Counted from the stretch's first letter, positions 15,750 through 24,485 are shown. The stretch: DNA of 40,245 bases from JAFGQJ01 sp964588525 (GCA_964588525.1 CAZPQC010000020.1:1-40245), one strand, 5' to 3'. The notes: generated by a model not told the origin, from the letters alone. Numbers and translations are program-made.

Positions 15750-16727
15750 ATGCCAGTGATTGCCTTTCGCCAGGCCCTGAAAGATGCCATAGACGAGGAG
15801 ATGGCCCGGGATGAGAACGTGATCCTCATGGGAGAAGAGGTGGCCCAGTACAACGGTGCCTACAAGGTCAGCCAGGGTCTGCTGGACAAGTACGGGCCCG
15901 AGCGGGTCATCGACACACCGATCACCGAAGAGGGATTCACCGGGGCGGGTATCGGCGCCGCTCTGGTGGGCCTGCGGCCGATCGTCGAATGGATGACCGT
16001 GAACTTCTCGGCCCAGGCCTTCGATCAGGTCCTGAACAATGCGGCCAAGGTGCGGCATATGTCAGGCGGCCAGCTGAAGGTACCGATCGTGTTCCGCGGC
16101 CCGAACGGTCCGGCGGAATACCTCTCCAGCCAGCATTCCCAGTCTTTCCAGGCCTTTTACAGCCATATTCCGGGGATCAAGGTGGTGGCCCCCTCCACCC
16201 CCTATGACGCCAAGGGGATGCTGAAATCGGCGGTCCGGGACGACAACCCCGTGGTCTTTCTGGAGGCGGAGCTGATGTACGCCTGGAAGGGGGAGGTGCC
16301 GGAGGAGGAGTACCTCGTTCCCCTGGGCAAGGCGGACATCAAGCGTGCCGGCGAGGAGGTGACCCTGATCAGCTTCTCCAAGCCGATGCAGATGGTCCTG
16401 GAGGTGGCCGAGGCTCTGGAGAAGGAGGGCTACAGCGCCGAGGTGCTCGACCTGCGCTCCCTGCGGCCGCTGGATGAGCAGGCCGTCTATGAATCGGTGC
16501 GCAAGACCAACCGCTGCGTCATCGTCGACAATGACTGGCCCATGGCCGGCTTTGCCTCGTATCTGGGGTGGCTGATCTCGAAGAACTGTTTCGACAGCCT
16601 GGACGCTCCGGTGGAGCTGGTTACCATGGAGGACGTGCCCATGCCCTACAACCACGCGATGGAGCTGGCTGTGCAGCCCTCGGCGGAAAAGATCATGAAC
16701 GCGGCCAAGAGGGTGATGTACGTTTAA
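15750..16727 (+). CDS. pdhB: Pyruvate dehydrogenase-type E1 component, beta subunit
   Basis: A 325-residue partner of E1-alpha. The N-terminal PYR domain has FRQALKDAIDEEMARD, VILMGEEVAQYNGAYKVSQGL and DTPITEEGFTGAGIGAAL, and the Glu of ITEE activates the ThDP cofactor. The C-terminal transketolase-C domain (VTLISFSKPMQMVLEVAEAL, LDLRSLRPLD) ends with VPMPYNHAMELAVQPS, typical of PdhB. ATG 15750 follows a GAGGGAGGA site. The longer open frame upstream is a shadow inside pdhA. E2 follows after 38 bases. Confidence 0.92.
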   Translation: MPVIAFRQALKDAIDEEMARDENVILMGEEVAQYNGAYKVSQGLLDKYGPERVIDTPITEEGFTGAGIGAALVGLRPIVEWMTVNFSAQAFDQVLNNAAKVRHMSGGQLKVPIVFRGPNGPAEYLSSQHSQSFQAFYSHIPGIKVVAPSTPYDAKGMLKSAVRDDNPVVFLEAELMYAWKGEVPEEEYLVPLGKADIKRAGEEVTLISFSKPMQMVLEVAEALEKEGYSAEVLDLRSLRPLDEQAVYESVRKTNRCVIVDNDWPMAGFASYLGWLISKNCFDSLDAPVELVTMEDVPMPYNHAMELAVQPSAEKIMNAAKRVMYV

Positions 16728-16765
16728 ACCGATCATGAGGCAATCATATAGAGGAGAGCAAGCAG

Positions 16766-18154
16766 ATGGCTGAGCAGGTATTGATGTTGGCCCTCTCTCC
16801 CACCATGGAGGAGGGAACGATCGTCAGTTGGCACAAGAAGGAGGGCGATTCGGTCGCCCAGAGCGATATCATCTGTGAGGTGGAGACCGACAAGGCCACC
16901 ATGGAGTACGAATCGGTCAACGAAGGCACCCTGCTCAAGATCCTGGTTCCCGAGGGCGGCCAGGCCAAAGTGGGGGAACCCATCGCCGTGGTGGGGGAAT
17001 CCGGGGAGGACATAAGCTCGTTGGTCGAAGCGGTCGAACAGAAGGCGGAGAGCGCCGCTGCGGCTGCTGGCGCAGAACCGGCAACTGGCGCAGAGCCGGC
17101 GACTGGCGCAGAGCCGTCAATGGCAGCGCCGGCAAAGGCGGCGGCGCCGGAAGAGAAACCGGCCCCTGCGCCGGCTCCGGAGGCTGCGCCCGCGCCGGCT
17201 GAAGGAGTACCGTCAATAGTTGGAGAGATCAAGGCCTCGCCCCTGGCCCGAAAGATGGCCGCCGAACGGGGTGTCGATCTGCGGTCCTTGAGGGGAAGCG
17301 GTCCGGCGGGGCGGATCGTCAAGCGGGACATCGAAAAGGGGCTGCGCAAAGCCGCCTCCTACGGGGCGGCCGCGGCTGTCGGGGTGGCCGGTCCGGCCAT
17401 TGCCGGTGCTCCGGCAGCGCCGTTTTACATGCCCGGCACTGCCGGTCCGACTGCCAGCGGTAGGGACGAGCAGGTTCCCGTGTCGAAAAAGCGCAAGATC
17501 ATAGCCCAGCGCCTGTCGGAGTCCAAGTATTCCGCTCCCCACTACTACCTCCGCATCGACGTGGATGCCGGGGCCATGATGGCGGCCCGGCAGCGGCTCA
17601 ACGCCCGCCTGCCCAAAGAGGCCGGAGGAAAGGTATCCCCCAATGCCTTTCTGATCAAGTTCGTAGCCGAAACCTTGAAGAAGTACCCCGCAGTCAACGC
17701 CAGCTGGCAGGGAGACACGATTCTGCGGTTCGGGAAGATCGACGTCGCCCTGGCCGTTGCCCAGGAAGACGGGCTTATCACGCCGGTAGTACGGGACTGC
17801 GGATCCAAGGGGATCGTCCAGATCGACAGGGAGCTCAAAGTCCTGATCGACAAGGCCCTCAACAACAAGCTTACGCCGGAGGAGTACAGCGGTGCCACCT
17901 TCACCGTCAGCAGCCTGGGAACTTCGGGGATCCTCGAGTTCACCGCCATCATCAATCCTCCGGGTTCGGCGATCCTGGCAGTGGGGCGGATCCATAAGGT
18001 TCCCGTCGTCGAGGATGACGGATCGATCGGCGTCCGCTCTCAGATGATGCTGACCCTCTCCTGTGATCACCGGGTGATCGACGGAGCTGTCGGGGCGGCG
18101 TTCCTGTCCGATTTGAAAGCCGGAATCGAATATCCGATCGATCATCTGTACTGA
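16766..18154 (+). CDS. pdhC: Dihydrolipoamide acetyltransferase (E2)
   Basis: A 462-residue E2 core protein. The lipoyl domain spans residues 1-80 with lipoyl Lys43 in VETDKATMEYE. A long Ala/Pro/Glu linker (about 90-150) contains a tandem repeat. The peripheral-subunit-binding domain is ASPLARKMAAERGVDL to GRIVKRDIEKG (about 153-188). The catalytic domain starts near 230 with ISKKRKI-type residues (VSKKRKIIAQRLSES). The active site is SCDHRVIDGA, with His435 and Asp439. It has a single lipoyl domain, as in many bacterial PDH complexes. GAGGAG lies about 10 bases before ATG 16766. Its lipoyl group must be made or salvaged by genes outside the window. Confidence 0.93.
   Translation: MAEQVLMLALSPTMEEGTIVSWHKKEGDSVAQSDIICEVETDKATMEYESVNEGTLLKILVPEGGQAKVGEPIAVVGESGEDISSLVEAVEQKAESAAAAAGAEPATGAEPATGAEPSMAAPAKAAAPEEKPAPAPAPEAAPAPAEGVPSIVGEIKASPLARKMAAERGVDLRSLRGSGPAGRIVKRDIEKGLRKAASYGAAAAVGVAGPAIAGAPAAPFYMPGTAGPTASGRDEQVPVSKKRKIIAQRLSESKYSAPHYYLRIDVDAGAMMAARQRLNARLPKEAGGKVSPNAFLIKFVAETLKKYPAVNASWQGDTILRFGKIDVALAVAQEDGLITPVVRDCGSKGIVQIDRELKVLIDKALNNKLTPEEYSGATFTVSSLGTSGILEFTAIINPPGSAILAVGRIHKVPVVEDDGSIGVRSQMMLTLSCDHRVIDGAVGAAFLSDLKAGIEYPIDHLY
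17067..17120 (+). repeat. 18-bp tandem repeat in the E2 linker
   Basis: Three in-register copies of an 18-base unit (17067-17084, 17085-17102, 17103-17120), each beginning CTGGCGCAGA and differing at a few bases. They encode a TGAEPA-like hexapeptide repeat in the flexible Ala/Pro linker. Copy number could vary by slippage without breaking the frame. Confidence 0.85.
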
Positions 18155-18170
18155 TAAGGAGAAAAACCAT

Positions 18171-19559
18171 ATGGCCAACTACGACTACGATCTGGTGGTG
18201 CTGGGGGCCGGACCCGGAGGATACGTGGCCGCTATTCGGGCGACCCAGCTGGGACTGAAAGCGGCTGTTATCGAAAAGGACAAGCCCGGCGGGGTCTGCC
18301 TGAACATCGGCTGCATCCCCTCCAAGGCGCTGATCCACCAGGCGGAGCTGATGCGTTGCGGTAAAGAGCTGGAGGAGATCGGCGTCAAAGTCGATGCCTC
18401 CGGTCTGGATTACGGCAAGGTCTTCGCCTTATCCCGCAAGGCGGCGGATACGCTTTCCCGGGGGGTAGGCTACCTGCTGAAAAAGAACAAGATCGAGCTG
18501 ATCAGCGGGGAAGGGGTGATCACCTCGGCCCATGAAATCGAGGTCAAGGGGCATGGCAAGGTATCAGGCAAGAATCTGCTGATCGCCACCGGTTCCCGGC
18601 CCCGGCCGATTCCCGGATTCGAATTCGACGAAAAAACAGTGCTCTCCTCCACCGGCGCGCTGATGCTCGAGAAGCTGCCCAAGCGGATTCTCGTTCTCGG
18701 AGGCGGGGCGATCGGTGTGGAGTTTGCCCACATCATGAACGCCTTCGGGGTGGAGGTACACCTGGTTGAGATGCTGGCTCACCTGCTGCCCCTGGAGGAC
18801 GAGGAGGCGGTGGAAGTGCTGGTACGTTCGTTCAAGAAGCGGGGCATCAAGATCTACACCTCCACCAAGGCGACCGGGTACGCGAAGAGCGGCAAGGCGG
18901 TGAAGGTGAACCTGGAGGGCAAGGACGGAAAGCAGGATCTCGAGGTGGATCAGATCCTCCTGGTCGTAGGCAGGGTTCCCAACACCGACGGCATCGGCCT
19001 GGAGCGGCTGGGAATCAAGCCGGAGAAGGGCTTCATCCCGGTGGGCAACTACTACCAGACCTCGGCGGCGGGTATCTACGCCATCGGGGATGTGGTGAAC
19101 TCGCCGATGCTGGCCCACGTAGCCTCCAAGGAGGGGGAGATCGTCGCGGAGCATCTGGCCGGGCATCAAACCCCGCCCAGGGTCGATCCCAATGCCATCC
19201 CCGGGGCGGTGTACTGCGAGCCCCAGCTGGCCAGCTTCGGCTATACGGAAGAGGCGGCTAAAGAGGCGGGCCGAGCCTTCGAAAAAGCCGTCTTCCCCTA
19301 CCGCGGTGCGGGAAAATCCGTGGCCATCGGCAGGACCGAAGGAATTCTCAAGCTGCTGGTAGACAAGGAAACCCGGGAGATCCTCGGTGCCCACGTGGTG
19401 GGTGCGGAAGCTACGGAGTTGATCCACGAGATCCTGCTGGCCAAGACCGCGGAGCTGCTTCCGGAAGACCTGGCCGTGATGATCCATGCCCATCCGACCC
19501 TGTCGGAAGGGGTGATGGAGATGGCCCGCATGGCCGAGGGCTGGGCCATCCACGTCTGA
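18171..19559 (+). CDS. lpdA: Dihydrolipoamide dehydrogenase (E3)
   Basis: A 462-residue flavoprotein disulfide reductase that reoxidises dihydrolipoamide with NAD+. FAD-binding GAGPGGYVA is at 12-20, the redox disulfide GVCLNIGCIP uses Cys43 and Cys48, the NAD-binding fold is LVLGGGAIGVEFA, and the second FAD motif is GIYAIGDV. The C-terminal HAHPTLSEG supplies His441 and Glu446. AAGGAG precedes ATG 18171, 16 bases after E2. In this genome it could serve both the PDH complex and the divergently encoded GcvH. The N-terminus has no extra lipoyl domain. Confidence 0.94.
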   Translation: MANYDYDLVVLGAGPGGYVAAIRATQLGLKAAVIEKDKPGGVCLNIGCIPSKALIHQAELMRCGKELEEIGVKVDASGLDYGKVFALSRKAADTLSRGVGYLLKKNKIELISGEGVITSAHEIEVKGHGKVSGKNLLIATGSRPRPIPGFEFDEKTVLSSTGALMLEKLPKRILVLGGGAIGVEFAHIMNAFGVEVHLVEMLAHLLPLEDEEAVEVLVRSFKKRGIKIYTSTKATGYAKSGKAVKVNLEGKDGKQDLEVDQILLVVGRVPNTDGIGLERLGIKPEKGFIPVGNYYQTSAAGIYAIGDVVNSPMLAHVASKEGEIVAEHLAGHQTPPRVDPNAIPGAVYCEPQLASFGYTEEAAKEAGRAFEKAVFPYRGAGKSVAIGRTEGILKLLVDKETREILGAHVVGAEATELIHEILLAKTAELLPEDLAVMIHAHPTLSEGVMEMARMAEGWAIHV

Positions 19560-19564
19560 TCCGT

Positions 19565-20356
19565 ATGGGCCTTATCGATCTGGCCGGCCGGACCGCCCTG
19601 ATCACCGGGGCGGCCAAACGGGTGGGGCGGTCCGTCGCACGCGCCCTGGCCGATCAGGGTGTCAATATCGTCGTGCATTTCAACACCTCCAAGAGCGAAG
19701 CCGAGGCTTTGGTTGCCGAGCTGCAGGGCCTGGGAATCGAAGCCTGGGCGCTTCGAGCATCGTTGGACGACCCGACTCAGATCGAGCGCATGTGGGAGCA
19801 GGCTCTGGGCTGCGCGCCGCAGGGGCGAATCTCGCTTTTGGTAAACAACGCGTCGATCTTTCCCTCGGACACATTGAGCTCCCTCGACCTGCAGAGTCTG
19901 GATAAAAACCTGGGTGTCAATGCCCTGGCCCCGCTGCGGTTGACCCGGCTGTTCGCCGGCCAGATACGAGGCGCCCGACGTACGCGGCAGCGGGAGGCCG
20001 CGGTACAGCCGGCGTGCGTGGTCAACCTGCTGGACAGCCGCATCGGCGGCTACATGAAGCGGCACCTGTCCTACGCTTTGAGCAAGCGCATGCTCTTCAG
20101 CCTGACCCGCATGCTGGCCCTGGAGTTGGCTCCGGAGGTCCGGGTCAACGCCGTGGCGCCGGGGATGATCCTTGCTCCGGAGGGACGCAGCGGGGAGGAG
20201 CTGGAGCGGCTGGCGGCGCGGGCGCCCCTGGCCCGCTGGGGTCGGCCCGAAGACGTGGCCAACGCGGTCGTGTTCCTGATGCAAAACGACTACATCACCG
20301 GCCAGGTCGTCTACGTGGACGGCGGAGCCTTCATCAAGGAGAATCTGTATGGCTGA
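19565..20356 (+). CDS. Pteridine reductase-like SDR (PTR1/FolM type)
   Basis: A 263-residue short-chain dehydrogenase with the NADPH motif TGAAKRVGR (14-22); the Lys-Arg is typical of pteridine reductases. The usual catalytic Ser is replaced by Asp157 (NLLDSR), followed by Tyr170 and Lys174 (SYALSKR). The Asp-13-Tyr-4-Lys spacing equals Asp181/Tyr194/Lys198 of Leishmania PTR1. It therefore probably reduces dihydrofolate, dihydrobiopterin or dihydromonapterin. The gene overlaps folB by 8 bases, which supports a pterin role. It starts 5 bases after lpdA, so it may ride on the PDH transcript. It could serve as a non-canonical dihydrofolate reductase if folA is absent from the genome. Confidence 0.78.
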   Translation: MGLIDLAGRTALITGAAKRVGRSVARALADQGVNIVVHFNTSKSEAEALVAELQGLGIEAWALRASLDDPTQIERMWEQALGCAPQGRISLLVNNASIFPSDTLSSLDLQSLDKNLGVNALAPLRLTRLFAGQIRGARRTRQREAAVQPACVVNLLDSRIGGYMKRHLSYALSKRMLFSLTRMLALELAPEVRVNAVAPGMILAPEGRSGEELERLAARAPLARWGRPEDVANAVVFLMQNDYITGQVVYVDGGAFIKENLYG

Positions 20357-20750
20357 ATCCCAAGACAGGATCTACCTTCAAGGTTTGAGCGTGGCCTGCA
20401 TCATCGGCACCTGCCCTGAGGAACGGCGCCGAACCCAGGAGATAGGCATCGACGTCTGCCTTCACCTCGATCTGGAGGAACCCGGCCGCAGCGACCGGCT
20501 GGAAGACACGGTGGACTACGGCCACCTGGCCGGAGAGATTACGGCCATGGCGGAGAGCTCTGCCTTCCAGCTGCTGGAGCGCCTGGCCGAAGAGGTAGCC
20601 TCCCTGGCTTTGGCCCATCCCAAAGTGGAGCGGGTGGAGGTCAAGGTGAGCAAACCCCGGGCCCTGCCCCGGGGCAGGGCCGCGGTGGTTGAGATCCTCC
20701 GCGACCGCAGCTCGAGCAGACGTCCCATGGGGTTCGGCCGCTTCGTTTGA
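20349..20750 (+). CDS. folB: Dihydroneopterin aldolase
   Basis: A 133-residue FolB that converts 7,8-dihydroneopterin to 6-hydroxymethyl-dihydropterin in folate synthesis. Conserved parts are IGTCPEERRRTQEI (substrate Glu region), EDTVDYGHLAGEI, QLLERLAEEVA (anchoring Glu) and VSKPRALP with catalytic Lys102. Length and the tunnelling fold fit the family. It overlaps the pteridine reductase gene by 8 bases and is followed within 2 bases by a TIM-barrel gene. The C-terminal tail past about 115 (Arg/Ser rich) is unconserved. No folP or folK is in the window. Confidence 0.9.
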   Translation: MAESQDRIYLQGLSVACIIGTCPEERRRTQEIGIDVCLHLDLEEPGRSDRLEDTVDYGHLAGEITAMAESSAFQLLERLAEEVASLALAHPKVERVEVKVSKPRALPRGRAAVVEILRDRSSSRRPMGFGRFV

Positions 20751-20752
20751 AT

Positions 20753-21601
20753 ATGAAGATCGGTATCGACAGCTACTGCTACCATCGCTACTTCGGCGAG
20801 GTCTATCCCGTGCAAACGGCTCCGGATACGACCATGACCATCGAGGATTTTCTGGCTCGCACCGTCGAGCTGGGGGCGGAGGGGGTATCCCTGGAGTCCT
20901 GCTTCCTGCCGCAGCGGGATCCTGTCTATCTCTCCGAGCTGTGCGGGCGGCTCGACGAGCTGGAGCTGGAGCGGGTCTACGCCTGGGGCCATCCGAACGG
21001 ACTGCTCGGGGGCAGGAGCCCTGAAGCCTACGATGATATGCTGCAGAGCATCGCGCGGGCCAAGGCTGTCAAGGCCGAGGTAATGAGGGTTGTAGGCAAC
21101 AACGGGCGCTACCGATACGAGGAGCACGAAAAACAGATCGACCGGCTCTCAGCGCTATTTGCCGATGCGGTCAAGGAGGCTGAAAGGCAGGGGATCCGCC
21201 TGGCCATCGAGAACCACCAGGACTTCACCCTCGAAGAATTGGCAACCCTGTTCGAGAACGTCGACTCTCCATACCTCGGACTGACCTTCGATTCCGGCAA
21301 CTGCCTGCGCATCCTCGATGATCCCGTAAGAGGACTGGAACGGCTGGCAGACAGGGTCTACGCCACCCACATCAAGGACATCCGGCTCCAGAAGGGCATG
21401 CCCGCGAATATGTGGCAGTTCTTCGCCTGCGTTCCTGCTGGGGAGGGGGTGGTGGATCTGCCGCGAATCATCGGGCTGCTCGAGCAGGCCGGCTACGGCG
21501 GCATGCTGACCATCGAAGTGGACTACCTGCACTCGGATTACGAGAACGACGAGGACCGGGTTCTCGAGCGGAGCATCGAGAATCTGCGGAAGCTGATCTG
21601 A
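20753..21601 (+). CDS. Sugar phosphate isomerase/epimerase-like TIM-barrel protein
   Basis: A 282-residue member of the xylose-isomerase-like TIM-barrel superfamily (AP endonuclease family 2). KIGIDSYCYHRYFG at the start, LAIENHQDFTLEELATLF near 150, LGLTFDSGNCLRI and YATHIKDI carry the metal-binding Glu, Asp and His. EVDYLHSDYEND near the end completes the site. The substrate is unknown. The start is taken as ATG 20753, which matches the family N-terminus; a TTG at 20747 overlapping the folB stop is possible. No clear ribosome-binding site is seen, suggesting coupling to folB. It converges with the AOR gene 6 bases downstream, with no obvious terminator. Confidence 0.8.
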   Translation: MKIGIDSYCYHRYFGEVYPVQTAPDTTMTIEDFLARTVELGAEGVSLESCFLPQRDPVYLSELCGRLDELELERVYAWGHPNGLLGGRSPEAYDDMLQSIARAKAVKAEVMRVVGNNGRYRYEEHEKQIDRLSALFADAVKEAERQGIRLAIENHQDFTLEELATLFENVDSPYLGLTFDSGNCLRILDDPVRGLERLADRVYATHIKDIRLQKGMPANMWQFFACVPAGEGVVDLPRIIGLLEQAGYGGMLTIEVDYLHSDYENDEDRVLERSIENLRKLI

Positions 21602-21607
21602 TCCGCC

Positions 21608-23437
21608 TTAGGGGGAAAACTGCTTCTCCAGTCCGGCAGCGGGAATGCCCCGGGCATCCCAGCCCCGCTTCCGGTAGTAGAGGTCCAGCAGCCGCTCGAA
21701 GACCTGTTTGTCGACCACCTGCCCGGCGGTGGGGCCGGTCCGCACCGGAGCGGAGTGCACCTTGAAGGGCATGGTATCATCGGTCCGGCTCATGCCCAAC
21801 CGGGTGTTGATCAATCGGGTCAGGTCGTAGATCCGGTTGGACTTCTCCAGCAGCTCGGCCAGGGTTGCCGGCTGGCCGGTCACGGCGCTGTAGAAGCGTT
21901 CGTAGTGCTGCTCGTTCAGGCCGAGCTCGATCCAGGGCAGGCGGCAGACGCCCAGCATGTCGAACAAGGGGCGCAGGGTCTGGTGATAGATCACCAGATC
22001 CACCTTCTCCTCGTCGGACCAGTCCTTCCCCAGCTCGATCTCCTTGGCGATGGTCCAGGCGCGGGTGTGATGCGCGCCGATGTCGCTGGTGGCGTAGGCC
22101 AGGGCCATGGAGACGCCGGCCCGGCTGTCGTAGGCGCTCTGCTCCAGTCCCTTGACCTGGAGGACCAGTTGGTCCATGCGCGGCCAGGTTTTGATCACCC
22201 TCAAGCTTCCGTCAGCCAGGATGTCTCCGATTCCTTCCCGGTGGGCGATCTTGTGCATCAGCTCGAGGATCGCATCCTCATCCCCCCAGGTGATGGGCCG
22301 CCCATCCAGATCCTTCAAACTCAAGATTCCCTGCTCGTAGCCCTCGATCACCGCGCCGATCAGGTTTCCCGCGGAGATCGTGTCCAGACCGTACTCGTCG
22401 CAGACCTGGGCTGCGTGGAGAACGGCGGCGAAGTCGTCGATACCGAGGTTGGAACCCAGCATGGCGCAGGTTTCGTACTCCGGTCCCTCGACCACGGTGC
22501 CCACGTATTTCCCGTGTTTGACCAGGCAGATGTTGCCGCAGCACATCGGGCAGGAGAAGCAGGCGCTGTCCCCGATCTTGTAGCCGTCCACCATGGTATC
22601 GCCGTTGATCTGCCCGATGCGGGCGAAGCTGGCATCCTTGAAGTTGTAGGAGGGCAGGATGCCGGCGGCGTTGGCGTACTCCATGACGTTCATCAGGCCT
22701 TCCCGCTGCCAGAGGTCGAAGAACTGGTGATTCCGCATGTAGTCGTAGGCCTTCTCCGCCTCCTCGATCAGCCCTTCGAGATCGTGAACCGGGAGGTCCT
22801 TGGCCCCCCGAACCGCCACGGCCTTGAGGTTCTTGGAGCCCATGACCGCCCCGATGCCGGTGCGTCCGGCGTTTCGCGACCAATCGGCATTGACGCAGGC
22901 AAAGCGGACCAGGTTTTCCCCGGCCGGACCGATGCAGGCCACGTTGATCTCATGGGTGCCCAGAGCCTCCTTGACCAACCCTTCGGTTTCCAGGCAGCTC
23001 TTGCCCGCCAGCTCCGGCATGGGCAGGATTTTGGTCTCCCCGTCATCGATCAACAGAACCGAGAGCTCCGCGGCTGCACCGGTGAGGCTCAGGACATCGA
23101 TGCCGCTCTGGCGCAGCTCGGCCCCGAAGCTGCCCCCCATGGAGCTGTCCCCGTACACCCCCGTTGCCGGGGAGAGGCTGATGAACGAGCATTTCCCCGA
23201 GGAGGGGAGGTACAGTCCGGTGAGAGGTCCGGGGGCGATCACAAGCAGGTTCTCCGGGCCCAGCGGATCGATCTTGAAATCGCGGGCCACCAGGTTGTCC
23301 CAGACCATCTTGGCGCCGAATCCACGGCCTCCGATGTACTCTTGAATGAAGGACTCCTGCAGATCGAGCTGAGTGCAGGAGCCGGCGCTCAGATCTACGC
23401 TGAGATGCTTCTTGAAGTATCCGCTCTTGATGCTCAT
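21608..23437 (-). CDS. Aldehyde:ferredoxin oxidoreductase family protein (tungsten/molybdopterin)
   Basis: A 609-residue member of the AOR family, which oxidises aldehydes or related substrates using a bis-pterin W or Mo centre and one [4Fe-4S] cluster. The N-terminus (EYIGGRGFGAKMVWDNL, PENLLVIAPGPLTG, GGSFGAELRQSGID) is the family's pterin-binding domain. Cluster ligands are Cys293, Cys296, Cys300 and, far downstream, Cys498 in DMLGVCRLPW, matching Cys288/291/295/494 of Pyrococcus AOR. It lies 9 bases after a ferredoxin-like gene in the same direction, its likely electron partner. The exact substrate is unknown. The cofactor-synthesis genes must be elsewhere, unless the E1-like enzyme at 13 kb participates. 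Confidence 0.9.
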   Translation of the reverse strand: MSIKSGYFKKHLSVDLSAGSCTQLDLQESFIQEYIGGRGFGAKMVWDNLVARDFKIDPLGPENLLVIAPGPLTGLYLPSSGKCSFISLSPATGVYGDSSMGGSFGAELRQSGIDVLSLTGAAAELSVLLIDDGETKILPMPELAGKSCLETEGLVKEALGTHEINVACIGPAGENLVRFACVNADWSRNAGRTGIGAVMGSKNLKAVAVRGAKDLPVHDLEGLIEEAEKAYDYMRNHQFFDLWQREGLMNVMEYANAAGILPSYNFKDASFARIGQINGDTMVDGYKIGDSACFSCPMCCGNICLVKHGKYVGTVVEGPEYETCAMLGSNLGIDDFAAVLHAAQVCDEYGLDTISAGNLIGAVIEGYEQGILSLKDLDGRPITWGDEDAILELMHKIAHREGIGDILADGSLRVIKTWPRMDQLVLQVKGLEQSAYDSRAGVSMALAYATSDIGAHHTRAWTIAKEIELGKDWSDEEKVDLVIYHQTLRPLFDMLGVCRLPWIELGLNEQHYERFYSAVTGQPATLAELLEKSNRIYDLTRLINTRLGMSRTDDTMPFKVHSAPVRTGPTAGQVVDKQVFERLLDLYYRKRGWDARGIPAAGLEKQFSP

Positions 23438-23446
23438 GGCGCCCTC

Positions 23447-23980
23447 CTACAGCTCTTCCTTGCCGATTTCAGCGTAGCGGATCGTCTTCTTCTCGCCCTT
23501 CTCCATGTATTCGATCTCCTTCATGTGGGCGTAGCTCAAGACGTTGTTCAGCCGCTTCGACTCCCCCAAGACCTGCTCGGGGATCAGACGCAGAGCCTTC
23601 TTGGGGCACTTGGCCACGCATTGGGGAGATCCACCGCACAGATCGCATTTGATGGGGTTGTCCACCTCTGCGTGAGCGTAGATGGCGCCGAAGGGGCAGG
23701 CATCCACGCACTTCAGGCAGGAGATGCACAGATCCCGATCCAGCTCCACCAGATCCTGGGTCTTCTTGAGCGCCTCCACCGGGCAGGCGTCGGCGCAGGC
23801 CGGGACCTTGCACTGGCTGCAGACGATCGGCATGCGGACCACCGGGTGGGGGTAGGTGATCAGCACCCGGATGGCGCTCTTCTTGGGGTTGTTGACCCCG
23901 AAGTGCTCGATGGCGCAGATCAGCTCGCAGATCCTGCAACCGGAACAGAGCTCGGGAATGACGGCGAGTCGTTTGGACAC
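23447..23980 (-). CDS. Ferredoxin-type 4Fe-4S electron-transfer protein
   Basis: A 177-residue protein of the type paired with AOR enzymes (HycB/DMSO-reductase beta-like). Cysteine clusters are CSGCRICELIC near the N-terminus, CSQCKVPACADACP, CISCLKCVDACPFGA and CDLCGGSPQCVAKCP. That is enough for about four [4Fe-4S] clusters. The C-terminal YMEKGEKKTIRYAEIGKEEL tail lacks cysteines. GTG 23980 is preferred over an in-frame ATG at 24004 because GGAGG sits 7 bases before the GTG and none before the ATG. The promoter prediction also leaves room only for a short leader. It is upstream of and co-oriented with the AOR gene. Confidence 0.85.
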   Translation of the reverse strand: MSKRLAVIPELCSGCRICELICAIEHFGVNNPKKSAIRVLITYPHPVVRMPIVCSQCKVPACADACPVEALKKTQDLVELDRDLCISCLKCVDACPFGAIYAHAEVDNPIKCDLCGGSPQCVAKCPKKALRLIPEQVLGESKRLNNVLSYAHMKEIEYMEKGEKKTIRYAEIGKEEL

Positions 23981-24018
23981 GTTGGTACCTCCGTGGCCTG
24001 CCATTGGGATGTGTAGCT

Positions 24019-24046
24019 ATTGTCCACGTTTCGAACCGGGCGTCAA
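24019..24046 (-). promoter_or_regulatory. Promoter of the ferredoxin-AOR pair
   Basis: On the minus strand TTGACG (complement of 24041-24046), a 16-base spacer and GACAAT (complement of 24019-24024). The start near 24012 gives a 32-base leader to GTG 23980 that contains its GGAGG. Confidence 0.5.
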
Positions 24047-24083
24047 GATGGGTATGAGGCTCGCGTGGATCCGGCTCGCGAGA

Positions 24084-24485
24084 CTAGTAGCTCTCCACTA
24101 CGACGCCGGGTACGTGTTTAAAATGATCTTGGTCCCGGGTCAGAATGGGTGAGCCGTGGCACTTGACCAGGGTCGCGGTCAGAAGATCCATGAGCGGAAT
24201 CGGTGTTCCCCGCTTTCGCAGCAGGGCAGCGATTTCAGCGTAGGTTGCTGCAAATCCCTCGGCCGGGTACACGGGCTCCAAATACTCGATCAGTCGTTCG
24301 AGTCTGGCTATTTCTGCCTGGGGGTCGCTGGACTGCATGGCACCGGCTTTGAGCTCACAGAGCACGAACAGGGGCATCCGCAGCTTGACGTTCCTGATCG
24401 ATTCCAGCTTGCCGTGTGCTGGCCCTTTGCGGTTCGCATTCCGCTCGCGCAGTAGTTCTACTATGAAGTTGGTATCTACGAACAT
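24084..24485 (-). CDS. vapC: PIN-domain toxin, VapC-like
   Basis: A 133-residue PIN-domain ribonuclease, the toxin half of a VapBC-type pair. The acidic site is readable: Asp4 (MFVDTNFIVELL), Glu44 (FVLCELKAG), Asp99 (IPLMDLLTA) and Asp117/Asp119 (LTRDQDHF). PIN toxins cut tRNA or rRNA; the target here is unknown. It lies 13 bases after the antitoxin gene on the same strand. Local base composition is a little lower in GC than the neighbouring AOR genes, and the pair sits between unrelated operons, as expected of a mobile TA module. No frame disruption is seen. Confidence 0.87.
   Translation of the reverse strand: MFVDTNFIVELLRERNANRKGPAHGKLESIRNVKLRMPLFVLCELKAGAMQSSDPQAEIARLERLIEYLEPVYPAEGFAATYAEIAALLRKRGTPIPLMDLLTATLVKCHGSPILTRDQDHFKHVPGVVVESY

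Noticed and set aside
18564..19553. A 329-codon minus-strand open frame opposite lpdA
   Set aside because: Antisense shadow of a clear dihydrolipoamide dehydrogenase.
21755..24016. A 753-codon plus-strand open frame opposite the AOR and ferredoxin genes
   Set aside because: It is antisense to two well-recognised genes in GC-rich DNA, has low-complexity His/Gly/Asp-rich translation and no known motifs.
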